Made by a program: the position numbers and the translations under genes. The notes under the pieces are model-generated. The model had not been told where the DNA came from, searched no databases, and worked only from the letters and a program-made list of their open reading frames with translations. Positions 43,478-54,702 of a DNA stretch of 64,000 nucleotides are shown here, piece after piece. Source of the DNA: Neonectria sp. B-13 (taxonomy: Eukaryota; Ascomycota; Sordariomycetes; Hypocreales; Nectriaceae); the NCBI GenBank assembly GCA_002682825.1, contig NOKP01000007.1, forward strand, positions 186,001 through 250,000. The letters run 5' to 3'. Numbering within the stretch: the stretch's first letter is position 1; each line of letters opens with the position of its first letter.

Positions 43478-44411
43478 CTTGAGATATTTTTGGAGAGAAA
43501 GCAAACAAGATTGTCTTGAGATTTGAAGAGAGAGAGAGAAAGATGGCGGGGAGGGAAGGAGATGAAGAAGAATAGGAGTGGAGGAGGAAGGGAGGAATCG
43601 GAGGTCGGCGAGATTGGGATTGGGGGACTTCGGGGCTTTGATTGAGATTGGATCTCGGCCGGTAAAATAAAAAAAATTGAAATCAACAGTGACACAGGTC
43701 AACACCGCAGACAAGACAAGGGGTCTAGGTACCTAAGGCAGGGTAACCTGTAGGTAGGGACTAGGGACAAGGGATAAGGGGGACTAATAAATCGGCCTTA
43801 TCCGTACTTGTTGAGTTAGCTAGTGGCTTTTTCCCTCTTCAGTGCGTGTGTTTAACGGTACCGGAGCCGAGAAGTGGTGAGGGTTTCAACTTTCACCGCC
43901 CTTTGCTGTCTCCTACTGGGCGACGCTATTTGGGCCAGGCCTCTGGGCGGTGCAGTATTCGTGCGGTATGTAGCATCCGTGTGGTATGCGGCAGCACGTG
44001 GTAGGGGGAGGCGGGGGAACAGGAGGGCAAACGGGGGGCAGGAAATCAACCCGCAACTGCAGATGGGTGCTCTTCCTCTCCTCTCCTGCCAGGGACGCGC
44101 CTAAGACAGAGGGCAAAAACGTGGCCCGGCGGTGTTGGGCTGGGTTGGGAGGTGGAGAGTGACACACGCAGCAGAAAGGGGGACTCGTTTGGGTGGCGGG
44201 TGGTTGTACGAATACCGGGTATAGAGAGGAGTGCAGTGGAGATGATGGGTCCGAGGTGGGTGGTGGCGGGGAACGGGACAGAGGGGGGGGGGAACCGGGA
44301 ATGGGGACTTACACAGCACGTCACTGCCGGCAACGGGCAAACAACAGGCACTAACGGTGTGTTTGTTGAGTTTGGGGTGGGCAGCTGAAGGCGACGAGAC
44401 AGGCGAGGCAG

Positions 44412-44480
44412 GCGAGATGAGATGAGATGCGATGAGATGAGATGAGACGAGATGAGATGAACTGAGATGGGATGAACTGA
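44412..44480. repeat. GATGA-type pentamer microsatellite
   Basis: Imperfect tandem GAGAT/GATGA units, about 12 copies, seen directly. Confidence 0.8.
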
Positions 44481-44642
44481 GGCCGGATGGAGCAGAGGCA
44501 ACGACGTCAAAGAGAGGACAAAAGACCAAGATGGAGAGAGGGAGAGGGAGGGGGAAGAGGCAAATACTTTATACGCGCGCGTGCGTACCTAACGGGAGGG
44601 ACGCAGCGAGTGAGGTAGCGGAGGGCTTCGGGTGAGTGTGCC

Positions 44643-44668
44643 TGTCTATCTGTCTGTCTGTCTGTCCG
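44643..44668. repeat. (TCTG)n microsatellite
   Basis: Short run of TCTG units with one substitution near each end. Confidence 0.75.
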
Positions 44669-44880
44669 TGTCTTGTTTGCTGTGTCTGTCCGTGGTCATC
44701 TGTATCTGTATGGATCTAAAGGTACGAATACGGCGTTTTGGGGGCGCGTATTGTTTTGGCTCGGCGGAGAAGGGAATCGCTCGCTCGCCCACCCAGTCAC
44801 AACCAAGCGTTCGAATCCGAATACTCGATGCACTGCCTCACCCTCCATCCTGCATTCCAGTTGCTCCTGCTTCGTCATTT

Positions 44881-44914
44881 CTCGTCTCTCGTCTCTCGTC
44901 TCTCGTCTCTCGTT
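44881..44914. repeat. (CTCGTCT)n heptamer repeat
   Basis: About four and a half near-perfect copies of a 7-nt unit. Confidence 0.8.
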
Positions 44915-46034
44915 GTCTTGCTCCTTCACGGTCCGTCGTCTCAGCGTTGTAGTACACACCTTGCCTAAACGGGGATTGCGTGCCTCGACTCCCGCAGACG
45001 CTTCTCCCACGGCCGGCCGCGACTGCAAGGTTCCCTCAAGTACACACTATGTACTGATGCTAAACCCCTGAACCACTTGGAAAACCCTCTTAGGACCTCT
45101 CTCTAGTCTACATCAGCCTTCGAGCCTTTTTTCTTTTTTATCTGATCCGATGCCGCACGCTCACAGGCTCTTGGCTAACCCTCCGAAACCCCACCGCGTG
45201 GGCGGGATCCAGCCCAGATCCACATCGGCGGATTTCTCGTTCAGAGACAAGAGCCGAGACGAGACGAGACGAGTGAACCACCCTAATGATCTGAGGAAAA
45301 AAAAGAGGGACTTGCAAAACAGCGCCAGGGGAGAGCCAGACAGGGAAGTGGAGGAGCCGGAGGGGTAAGGTATTCTAATTTCCATCCCACTGGTTTCCAG
45401 GGCGCGTAGCCCCCATACTGTGCTTCCTACAGCGAGCCGGCTGGCGGGCTGGCGGGCTGGCGGGTAGCATGCTCCACTTTGCACCTGCATTGCTTCCATT
45501 TTCCATTGCCTGACGTCGAGGCTTCCATGGATGGTTTTTTTTCTTCGCTCCATACCTCTAGGTACCCCTCACCACTTCACATCTTCACCACCATAGTCAC
45601 ATCCATCGTCACCCACAGCCTCCCATCTCGAGTTCCAACTCTACATCTCTACATCTCTGCACCTCTCCATCCATCTGACACTCTTGCCATGTCAAAAGAC
45701 CTCCCTCCCTCCCTCGCGTCTCAAGCCCTAAACTCAAACCCATCGAACAATAGCTAATCGATTCCATCCCTCCCTTCTACCAGCCCTTTCACATGCATCA
45801 CCCTCATTCAGTCGGCATTGTTCCGCTCCCTTGCTCATGGGTCGTCAGCCATAGACCTGGATGGACCATGGACCAGCCAGGAACCGTCCCACACGCCCCC
45901 AAGGCTCCTGCATCTGCCGTCGGCATTTTCCACCATCGTGTCTCAAGCCTTAAGCGTCAAGCCTCATCCTTCCAACCTTCATCAAGGCACTATTTTTTAT
46001 CAGATCCAATGCCCCTCCATGCTAGACATGCTAG

Positions 46035-46090
46035 TACACCCACATCCACAACCACATCCATATTCACATCCACATCCACATCCACACCTA
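46035..46090. repeat. (CACATC)n hexamer repeat
   Basis: Imperfect tandem CACATC/CACAAC units. Confidence 0.7.
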
Positions 46091-47719
46091 TAATCCACAG
46101 TCCACCAAGACATGGAATGTACCCCCATATACTGCACACACACACACATGCATACATCCATCGCTCTACCTACCTCATACTACTGCACCCCCATCCCGAC
46201 AACCTCGGGTCTTTCGCTGTCTTTGGACTATGATTCACGCGTCTCTGATCACTCTGCTCTCACACTTGATGGATTGCACATAATCCCAAGTTTCTCGCTG
46301 CCCGTCCGTTCCTTTGTTATCCCAAACACCCTCCCAGTCACACACTCACACGCAACCTGAACCCATCGGCGGCATCCGTGGCAAGCGCCCACGTACGAAC
46401 ACATCATGTATGTATTGCCTTTGCTCCGTACCCTTGCTCGGCTACTAGCCCCATCGTCAACTCCGTCGTCTCCATATCACCACCCTTTCTTTCCCCATTT
46501 TCCCGCCGGCCTAGACTATCCAGAGCCGATCCCTGGGCTGATGAGAAAATTATATCCCTCTCTCACTCCTCTCGCTCCATATGTACTAAACGACTCTCTA
46601 GCGCCGTGTTCCCGGTTTGTCCCTCAACCACGCAACCATTCTCAGCGACTTCAACTCACCATCCGCCACCCAAAACCCTCGTCCGTTGTCCGGCGTGGGT
46701 CATCTAGTGCTGATCCAGCTAGCCCCAGGTCATCCGTCCCGACCTTCCTCCCGAGCCTCTTGCAAACTAGCCTGGGCCCTGACCCTGGCCCCATCTGACC
46801 AAGATAATCAACGTGCAGCGACCTGCATCTCAGGCACCAGTAAAACGGCATCGTGCTTGGCGTTCGTTCAGCTCGTCCCGGGAGGCAGGGCAAGCCGACA
46901 GGGGATGTTGTACAGTACGTAAGGCCCATTGCTTTCGTTCGCCGCCGGCCGTTCAAGCGGCTGCCACTGCAGCCCGCTTCGGCACGTCATGGCATTGCCT
47001 GACGTTTTCAATTGTCCCACGGGGGACCCGGCTTCGGCCATTCATCGTCGACGTGACACCCCAGCTCCCTCCGTCTCCCGCCTTGGTTTCTCCGGTCCAC
47101 TGCCGAATATCCCTCTCCCACTCCCGCAGCACGGGTACGGTACATGATTGTACAGTGCCATATACGCAAGCCACACATAAGAGCACGCCACGCCCGGCCA
47201 AGTCTGTCCAAAAAGGAAAGGCCGCGACTATAATTCACCTACGGGTACCGGTAGATCTGATAATTATCGCCCCCTGTCTCAGGATGGAGAAGGGCCAGGC
47301 TAAACCCACATGCATGGCGTGTAAGTCCGTCATGGTATGTGTGCTCACGTCCGAACAAGGCAAGGTGCGAATGCGAATCAAGACGGACGCATCTACTCTC
47401 TACTCGTATCCAATGAATGAATAGAAGACGTTTCGATTTTGCTCTAGTTGAGACATATATCAACTTGGGGACATCTCAAAAAGCACATGATACAGAAATC
47501 TCTGCAAGCCGGTTGCCCCCACGAGGGGTTGCTCGCCCATCACGGTACGTAAACTACTTCCCGACGGTGTTCCTTGCCTTGCTTCCCCACGTTGTCCTCT
47601 GTTGGTTCGTTCCATCTTCATGCGATGCAGTCATCACGTAGTATAGTAAAATAGTGTGCGCAGTGGTGTTAAAATGTACTTCTTTTGTATTCGTCATATG
47701 AGGTCTCATTACTTGTTCT

Positions 47720-49897
47720 TTATGAGGCGTGCTCGGGGGTATCGTATCCTGAATCAGAGGTCTTGGAGGAGGGCTTCTCCACCACCAGCGTGTCCTTGAC
47801 CTCGTCTTCCTTCTTCTCTTCGTCCTTCTTGGCGTCAGTCTTGACATCGTCCTCCTTCTCCGGCTCGTCGACCTTCTTCTCATCCTTAGCACCCTCCACT
47901 TCGCCTGTCGCCTTGCTCTCCTTGTCTTTGCTGTCCTTGTCCTTGCTCTCCTTTCCCTCGTCCTTCTTATCCTTGTCCTCAGACTCCGGCTCCGTGTCGG
48001 AATCAGAACCAGACGAGCAGTCAGAGCCGACGTCCTCGCCCTTGCTCTTGCGCTTAGCAATCTTGGCCGCCTTCTTGCGAGCCTTGGCCTTCTCCTCCTT
48101 GCGCTTCTTCTTGGCCTCCTCCTTCTTCGTCTTCTCCTCCTCCTTCTTGCGGTCATCCTCCTCCTTGCGGCGAGTCTCGGCGTCCTGGATCTCCTTCTGC
48201 TTCTTCTCCTTGCGCGTCTCCACGACCCACTCCTCGATGGACCCGAGCACCTTTTCAGGGCTGCGCTTGTGCTTGAGGAGGAGGCCCTGGATCTCGGCAG
48301 GGCTGAACTCGTGCTCGGGGATCCGTTTGGCGAACTCGGTGGCTAGAGCGCTGACGCGCTCATAAGTCTCAGCGCGGATCTTGGCGGCCTCGTCCGCCAG
48401 CTTCTTGGCCTCGTCCGCATCGATAACCTCGGACTGCTTAGGGGCAGGGTCGCCGGATCCCCGCACATCCTCTCCGTCGTAGGGGGCGTAGATGGCGCGG
48501 AAGATGGAAGCGGTCATGTCAGCGTCAGAAAGGCCAAACTTGACAATCATATCAACACGGCCAGGTCGGATGAGGGCCTTGTCCAGCTTCTCCAGGTGGT
48601 TGGTAGTCATGATGAGGACGCGACCCTCCTGTGAGGCAACGCCGTCCAGAATGTTCAGCAGGCCGGACAGTGAGAGTCTACCAGCCGGGGTAGGGTTGGC
48701 GGCGGGCTTTCCGGGGGTAGTCAGGACCGGAGCGACGGCGGGCGTCGGGTCCGAACCATCGGCCTTCGCTACGTCATCACGAGTGTGTGTCAGGCCAGCG
48801 CTGTCGATATCCTCGAGAAGCACCACGCAGCGGCGGGGAAGCTCGGTGAAAAGCGAGGAGAGATTCTCCTCGTTGGCCATGATGGAGCTCAAGCTAACCA
48901 TGTAGATTCTCATGCGGAAGAAGCCAGCCAGGGCAAGACTGAGCGAACTCTTTCCAGTTCCGGGAGGGCCATAGAGAAGGTAACCACGGCGGTAGGGGAT
49001 TCCGCGGTTGGAGTACCATCGGCGAGTCGCGGGGTTGAGGTAATCAGTGACATCGGCGATGAGGTCCTCCTTGACCTTGTCGTTGAGAATAACAGTGGAG
49101 AGGGGGCGGCTGGCACGGGTCATGCAGCGCTGCCAAGAAGGGTCGCCACCGGAGTTGCCAGCGGCGCCGCGGTAGATGAGAGTCTTGCTCTCGTCCTTCT
49201 TCATGTACTGCTGACGAGCATCGACGAGCAGCTCCTTGAGGATGCGAGGGTTGCGACCGAAGCAGGAAATGGAAATCTCTTCGCGCTCGCTGGCAACCAG
49301 GAAGCTCGACTGCTCGCGGTTCTCGTGGCGCTCAAAGAGCAGCAGGTGGCCACGGTACCAGAAGAAGTGAGTGCCAAAGGACGGAGTGTACTGAAGAGGC
49401 TTCTTGCGAGGCTGGGTGCCGTTGGAGCCGTCGCCCTCTTCCTCCTCCTCGTCTTCATCGTTGTATCGCCAGAGGAACCAGCTGCGAGAGTTGATGTTGG
49501 TGTTGACGATGAAGCGGCGGGAGCTCTGGGCGAAGCTCTGGGCAACCACCCAGGATTGGAGAATGTTGTAAATTTCGTCGTCGGTGCGGATGCTGACCAT
49601 GGACATCATATACTTTTCGACCATGCTCCAGACATACTCGCTCATATAAGACCACGCAAAGGTCAAGCCGGAAATGATGAGGAGCAGGGGGATGTAGAGG
49701 TTGAGGTCGATGCCCATGTAAGCGTGAATAGCGGAAGAGAAGACGGAAAATCCGGGTATTAAGTAGTCGAGGATGGCGAACTGAGAAGGGGCAGTAAATC
49801 CAGGAGCTGGGAGGCCAGCGCCGAGGTTGGAGGCGTTGATGGACTCCATGTTGAGGTTTCCGAGGGTTGATGAAATGTCCAGGGTTGTGGTAACCAT
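47720..49897 (-). CDS. Bcs1-type AAA ATPase with long charged C-terminal tail
   Basis: Intronless, 725 residues. A single hydrophobic helix (about 67-84, LYIPLLLIISGLTFAWSYM) precedes the BCS1 N-terminal domain (PSFGTHFFWYRGHLLLFE; SFLVASEREEISISCFGRN). The AAA domain has Walker A YGPPGTGKSS (309-318), Walker B CVVLLEDIDSAG (357-368) and ALIRPGRVDMIVKFG. Yeast Bcs1 inserts the Rieske protein into complex III, but yeast Bcs1 is about 450 residues. This protein has an insertion in the AAA core (a Pro/Thr/Ala-rich loop after DIDSAG) and about 160 extra residues of Lys/Glu/Asp-rich low complexity from about 565. It therefore belongs to the expanded fungal Bcs1-like paralogue group, some of which act outside complex III assembly. 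Mitochondrial inner membrane is likely but not proven. Confidence 0.88.
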   Translation of the reverse strand: MVTTTLDISSTLGNLNMESINASNLGAGLPAPGFTAPSQFAILDYLIPGFSVFSSAIHAYMGIDLNLYIPLLLIISGLTFAWSYMSEYVWSMVEKYMMSMVSIRTDDEIYNILQSWVVAQSFAQSSRRFIVNTNINSRSWFLWRYNDEDEEEEEGDGSNGTQPRKKPLQYTPSFGTHFFWYRGHLLLFERHENREQSSFLVASEREEISISCFGRNPRILKELLVDARQQYMKKDESKTLIYRGAAGNSGGDPSWQRCMTRASRPLSTVILNDKVKEDLIADVTDYLNPATRRWYSNRGIPYRRGYLLYGPPGTGKSSLSLALAGFFRMRIYMVSLSSIMANEENLSSLFTELPRRCVVLLEDIDSAGLTHTRDDVAKADGSDPTPAVAPVLTTPGKPAANPTPAGRLSLSGLLNILDGVASQEGRVLIMTTNHLEKLDKALIRPGRVDMIVKFGLSDADMTASIFRAIYAPYDGEDVRGSGDPAPKQSEVIDADEAKKLADEAAKIRAETYERVSALATEFAKRIPEHEFSPAEIQGLLLKHKRSPEKVLGSIEEWVVETRKEKKQKEIQDAETRRKEEDDRKKEEEKTKKEEAKKKRKEEKAKARKKAAKIAKRKSKGEDVGSDCSSGSDSDTEPESEDKDKKDEGKESKDKDSKDKESKATGEVEGAKDEKKVDEPEKEDDVKTDAKKDEEKKEDEVKDTLVVEKPSSKTSDSGYDTPEHAS

Positions 49898-51873
49898 TCA
49901 CGGTGAGGAAAGGAGGAACTTGAACTTGAACTTGGACTTGGCAGTGCAGATGGAAAGCCGAGCCAGAAGAGAAGTAAGTGGGTGGCTAGGTTTGGGAGTC
50001 CGAGCCGCGAGTGCAGATGGAGAGGATGTGATGTGATGGAGAGAAACAGACGGGAAGCGGATTATTTATACAGGTCGATCGACCACATGTCGACGATGGA
50101 TGCTCCGCCAGATGCTCCGCCGGGACGCACCCCCATCGTGCGCATCGCAGCTGGAGGCATCCGGCCAGCCCTACGAGGCACGGCGAGGACCCTGTTTGAC
50201 AGGGGTGTCGGTCTTGGCGGCACCAAGCAGATGCGGACTGACTCACAGCGAGCGAGGCCGTGGATTGGCACTTCCGTGTGCATGCATGGCCTGGCCCATG
50301 CGCGCGATGCTGCCTTGGTTTGCTGTGTGCGGCGACTGTGCGGCGACTTGTGTGGTGACTTGTGCGGTGACTTGTGTGGTGATCTCGTGCCGTTTGGGGA
50401 GCTCTTTGCCTCGATGGTGGAGTCGTCTGACAACCGGCCCAGGCAACAACTAGGCGGCCCGCGCTATCATCGCCTCAAAAGCTAGGCAACCCTCTCCGTA
50501 CAACTCGCCGGATGGAGCGTCTCTGCGATGCAATACGTCAATGGCAATCAACGAGAACCACAAAGGACCATGTCTTGGCTGCGTCGCTCGTTTCCCTCTG
50601 CCAGTCCTGTCCTGAAACTGCATGCAACGACACGGCCTCCCAAGCTTCCTGGCGTGATGGGTGAGCTGGCAATGCGTCTGTCTGTCTTGTGCATGCTCTC
50701 TCTCGTCTAGACCAAAGAAACGTCGTCGACCCAGGATTTCGTCCCGTGTTCCCGCTAAGCCCGGCCAAAGGCGATGCGACCTATCGTCATGGGCTTACTC
50801 TGTTGATACTCAGCATATGCAGCAATCAATTGTTCTGCTTCATGCTTGCGTTTTGGGCGACACAGTGTTGCTTCAGCCAACACCCTGTCCAACCTGCACG
50901 TCACAAATTCCTAACAAGCCCAAGCTCTCAAGTCCCCTCCCTTCTTCGTATATCCAAGAATCTCACCCGCAGCTCTCATGCCGGCGTTACCGTTCGTAAC
51001 CTCAACTTACAGCACAGCTCAGCCACACGAGTCACCGCCAGTGGGTTCGGCACGAAGCATCCAATGAGAAGCGCCCAAGACTAAGGCCGTAAGAACCAGC
51101 TTTGTCCTCGATCTTGGTGGGGAGGGGGGGGGATAGGACGATCCAGTGCCACAAAAAGAACCAGTCAATTCATTGCCCGTAAACTAGTTACCTCCTTGTG
51201 AAGCAGAACCTGTGCCGTTTCCCGGATGAATCATCCTGCGAACGCACCGTAGCTGGTTTTCCCGCGACTCCGCCTCCAAGAGTGGCACCGGGCGGGCTCA
51301 GCCGGCGCAGAGTGGGTTCCAATGTGGGCGGGCGAACTGCGAGGCTTCTTCAATCCAGGAACGGGGAAAAAGACATCATGCTGCAAAATATCCAATTGAC
51401 TGGGCTGCAGGCATTTTCAATGGCTCCCTCTCTGGGGTAGTATTTCGATTTCGCCGCATAAATTATCAAAAAACCAAACGCTGTTTGATCGATCCCTTCG
51501 CCTGTCCGTCTGCCAACCTGATGGCTTGCTACTAGTAATAATCAACGTATGTGTGTACAAGACGGACGGGATCCTGTCTGGCTGCTGGTGACAAGAGCGA
51601 CTGGTCCGCCTCCACCAAATGGCTTCTCGCCTGTGACAAATTCCACCCGGTATCCTTCCCGTTGGCATAATCCATATCCCGATATAACGCCTGATTCGCC
51701 TCCCCAAGACTTGGCCGCCAAGTCGTTAACAATACAAGGTTCCAAGCGAAAACAACGTCAAAGAGCAAAGACGGCGGAGAGAAGTTTTCGTAGACTTGCT
51801 TGGTCGTTTCGTTTCGTTCGTTCGTTCATTCATTCATCCATCCATCCCTTCGTCCTTTCATTCATTCATTCAT
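49898..51873. other. intergenic, Bcs1-like promoter side
   Basis: About 2 kb, no supported gene. It holds a 12-nt tandem repeat at about 50330-50386 and a G homopolymer near 51122. Confidence 0.45.
50330..50386. repeat. 12-nt tandem repeat (GGTGACTTGTGY)
   Basis: About four to five imperfect copies of a 12-nt unit (GTGTGGTGACTT / GTGCGGTGACTT), seen directly. Confidence 0.75.
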
Positions 51874-52662
51874 TTAGTCATCCTCCTCACTCCAGCCGTC
51901 GTCTTCTACCTCGGCCCCACGGAACCCACCACCACCTTGGTTCTGGCCCGTGAGGTCGAAGAAGGCAGGAGCTCCACCGGGAGCGGGAGGGTTCATCGGA
52001 GGAGGCGGATGCGGCGGCGGCATCCCCATCCCCATCCCCATCGGATGGGGGTTGAAGCCTCCGTCGAACTCACCGCCGCCGAACTCACCGCCGCCGAAAT
52101 CACCGCCCATATCTCCCTGCGGAGGTGGCGGTACAAAGTGGCCGTTCATCGGGGGACGGAACCCGCCCGGAGGCGGTGGCGGCATCGGGTTCGGGACGGC
52201 CCCGTTGAAGTGCTTCCGCCGGGATCCACCGCCCTTCCGGCTGCTCCGGCCGCTGCGTCCGCTGCTGCTGCTACCGCTGCTACTACTACCGGAGTAGTAG
52301 GAGCGGTCGTCGGCCGAGGTAACCCAGTACAGCTGGGTGTCGGCCTCGCCGAAGTAGGAGCCGGAGGACCAGCCGGAGTAGGTGGAGCGGTCGTCCGGGG
52401 TGTCACGGGTCTTCTTCTTGACGACGGTTGCGTTCCTAGGTGCACCGGCGGCCTTTAACGTTGTTAGAGCTGAGGTGTAAGGAGGACCGAGAGCCAAAGA
52501 ACTTACCCAGGAGAGGAAACGCATCGCCATAGGCTGCTTCTGCTTCTTGGGGAGCTTCCTGTAGGTGGTGGTCCACTGGGACGAGGTGGTGCTGAAATTG
52601 TCGTTATCGTTGGAGTAGACGGAGCTGCTCCTGAAGGCTCTGGGATGATCTGAGGGCGGCAT
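51874..52662 (-). CDS. small Gly/Pro/Ser-rich protein, unknown function (244 aa)
   Basis: Starts MPPSDHPRAFRSSSVYSNDN. A 54-nt intron (52506-52453; donor GTAAGT, branch CTCTAAC, acceptor AAAG) is strongly indicated; because it is a multiple of three, the unspliced frame also stays open. The N-terminal third is Ser/Tyr-rich with a patch (YRKLPKKQKQPMAMRFLSW) that may be the only ordered part. The rest is low complexity: SSSSGSSSSGRSGRSS, FNGAVPNPMPPPPPGGFRPP, GGGEFGGGEF repeats, MGMGMGMPPPHPPPP, then an acidic end (EVEDDGWSEEDD). No domain recognised. Composition suggests an intrinsically disordered, possibly RNA- or condensate-associated protein; this is a guess. A 98-codon 5' extension to 52992 is open but not favoured. 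Confidence 0.65.
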   Translation of the reverse strand: MPPSDHPRAFRSSSVYSNDNDNFSTTSSQWTTTYRKLPKKQKQPMAMRFLSWVSSLALGPPYTSALTTLKAAGAPRNATVVKKKTRDTPDDRSTYSGWSSGSYFGEADTQLYWVTSADDRSYYSGSSSSGSSSSGRSGRSSRKGGGSRRKHFNGAVPNPMPPPPPGGFRPPMNGHFVPPPPQGDMGGDFGGGEFGGGEFDGGFNPHPMGMGMGMPPPHPPPPMNPPAPGGAPAFFDLTGQNQGGGGFRGAEVEDDGWSEEDD

Positions 52663-53159
52663 TATGGCTGTGATGGTGGTGGTGGTGGTGGTGGTGATGG
52701 TGACAGTGATACGGTTGCTGTAAGCTGAGAGATTATCGACTGGTAACTTGGACGATGTCGTAGGTTGTTCGTTGTGCGATGAGTGTAATATGTTCACCAC
52801 GTAACGAGACTGTTCATTCTTCTGGGGTTTGTACTGCAATGCCTTGTATACTTGACAGAGATGGGACTGAAGTTGCAACACCAAGTCTGGGTTGTATGAA
52901 GCGTCAATGGATCGGCAAGACACGCAGATCAAGCACCGACCTTGCGAGAGAAGAGACGAGACGAACGGAACAGCACAAACGGAGTGGGACACTGGGGAGA
53001 AGATATAGCCCGAGAGCCCCGTCTACGATACAAAAAGAGGTGCGGGCTGACGCAGAGCCCCCAAGGCAAGGCCGGGGGAGGGGGGGACTCCGCAATCTGG
53101 CTGCCTCGTGGAGCGTTTCTCTCATATTATGCGGGCGAGAGGCAACAAGCCAAGCTCAC

Positions 53160-53205
53160 AGCCGTTGCACATTGCACATTGCACACTACACATTGCACGT
53201 TGCGA
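53160..53205. repeat. GCACATT-type heptamer repeat
   Basis: Tandem imperfect copies of GCACATT (GCACATT GCACATT GCACACT ...), about six units. Confidence 0.7.
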
Positions 53206-54465
53206 ATTGCGAGCCCAGAGGGTCAGAAAAAGGAAAGGGCTGAGGCATCAAGCAGGGGGTGGGAGGGGGATAATGTGAGCTGTAACACGGCGTACGGGCG
53301 CAAGCTGACTGGACGCGGGGATACGACGCCGAGGAGTACCTCGCGGGTGCGGTGCTCAGCGACTGGATACAAGAGTTGTAAGACGCGGGACGGGCGAGGC
53401 TCTGCAGAAGTGCAGCACACCGAGCATGTTGACTGGCCGTGGCCCATGCCGTGTGAGCGGTGCAAGCTGGGCGATCGGACGCCACGTTCGCCTCGCTTTT
53501 CGGGAGGGGAAAGGGCCAGACAGACTGTCAGTTGTGACGGTGTGGGTGGGAGGGCAGCGCGAGATTCAAAGACTCCAGGGCGAGTGGTTTGCGTGAAGCG
53601 GACGACATGAAGCGGTGGTGGTGGTGATGAGGCATCTTGTTGGCGAAGCGTGCTGCACGGGGTAACGGAGGGAGCGAGGAATGGTTCGCCCGCTCTCGAA
53701 CCGCAACTTCGAGGGTGGATCGATCATCAGGTACGGGCCGTCAAAGCCAATGGGTACGGCCAAGAACCCGCGGCTCTCGAACTGCCTAAAGAGCCTCCGT
53801 TTCTTCTCCAGTCTACACTGCACACTGCCACAAACCATTCCCCCCATGTCGATTTCACAGCGGGCCATGACGCACGAGACGAGTGGTCGACAGCGCTCAT
53901 GGCGTGCGTGCGCAAGACAAGCAGCCCGAAACACTCGGGGACGGGAAAGCACTCCACGGGTGACCCAGCGTCGGGAGAGGCGGACCAATCATTGATTCAT
54001 GTAGGTTCCAGCTGCCGTGCATGCGTGTGTCCTTTTTTTTATCAACGATGATGAGGCGGTAGCGACAAGAGCTGCGTGGGTGAGACTTGGCGCCGTTGTT
54101 TCGGTCAAGGTCGCCAGAGCTGCAGTGCCGGTGCGCGGTGATTGGGGGGGCATTGCGAAAGGAGGGGTTACTGTGAAAGTCGCCGTGGAAGTGCTGCGCT
54201 GTGCCACGGGGCATTGGTGCCTTTGGTTGGTTGAAAGTCCAGGGCTGTCTTCGGGGCTTGAAAGTCATTCGAATAGGGCGGACGAGTGTTTGCAGTAGCG
54301 GTTCAAGGTGCAGATTGTGTGATGCTGTGGAGATGGGGAGAGTGGTGGTTTGAAGCATGCAGTTGTGGGATGTTAGTGAGGGTGTCGGAGGGCTTCATCG
54401 GAGATTCAATAGCACCGGCTTGAGTATTTGCCAGCACAACGTCTCAACAATCCCGAAAGGGGAAT

Positions 54466-54702
54466 GTGTATATTTCACTTAACAAGGCTCTAACATACAT
54501 GAGATCGGGTGCGCGAACCCTTGATCCAATAGAGCACCAAGTTGAAAAGGACGTGGTCAAGATTGCTTGTCTAGGGTATCTGAAATCTCTCCAAACCACC
54601 ATTCCGCCGTTGAAGATGCTCGAAATAGATCGGATCATCAATGATGGACCCAACGGCTTTCTAGATCGGCTGACGCGATTTCTTGGCCGATTCAATAATT
54701 AA
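54466..54702 (+). CDS. possible small ORF or exon, unknown
   Basis: 78 codons from an ATG, composition unlike the surrounding low-complexity DNA: helix-rich, for example ACLGYLKSLQTTIPPLKMLE then DGPNGFLDRLTRFLGRF. No recognised family, no clear partner exon. May be a small protein, an exon of an unseen gene, or chance. Confidence 0.22.
   Translation: MYISLNKALTYMRSGARTLDPIEHQVEKDVVKIACLGYLKSLQTTIPPLKMLEIDRIINDGPNGFLDRLTRFLGRFNN

Larger units (their letters stand above)
43478..47719. other. large gene-poor region with microsatellites
   Basis: About 4.2 kb upstream of HMG-CoA synthase and downstream of the Bcs1-like gene. No frame on either strand looks protein-like; long frames are Pro/Ser/His-rich artefacts of C/T-rich DNA. 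It contains several simple repeats listed separately. The HMG-CoA synthase promoter and leader must be within its first 1-2 kb. Confidence 0.5.

Noticed and set aside
44800..44830. B-box-like GTTCGAATCC suggesting a tRNA
   Set aside because: No fitting A box, acceptor stem or anticodon arm around it. Similar weak hits near 27315, 54520 and 56950 also fail to fold.
45500..47640. Several 80-200-codon frames
   Set aside because: Pro/His/Ser/Thr-rich translations of C/T-rich and CACATC-repeat DNA, with no motif; noncoding is the better reading.
48785..49762. 325-codon plus-strand frame across the Bcs1-like gene
   Set aside because: Antisense shadow of the AAA domain; composition Val/Ala/Gly/Glu-rich, no recognised fold.
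52779..54051. Frames up to 222 codons on both strands downstream of the Gly/Pro-rich gene
   Set aside because: Arg/Cys/Ser/Gly-rich random composition, mutually overlapping, no domain or splice-linked partner.
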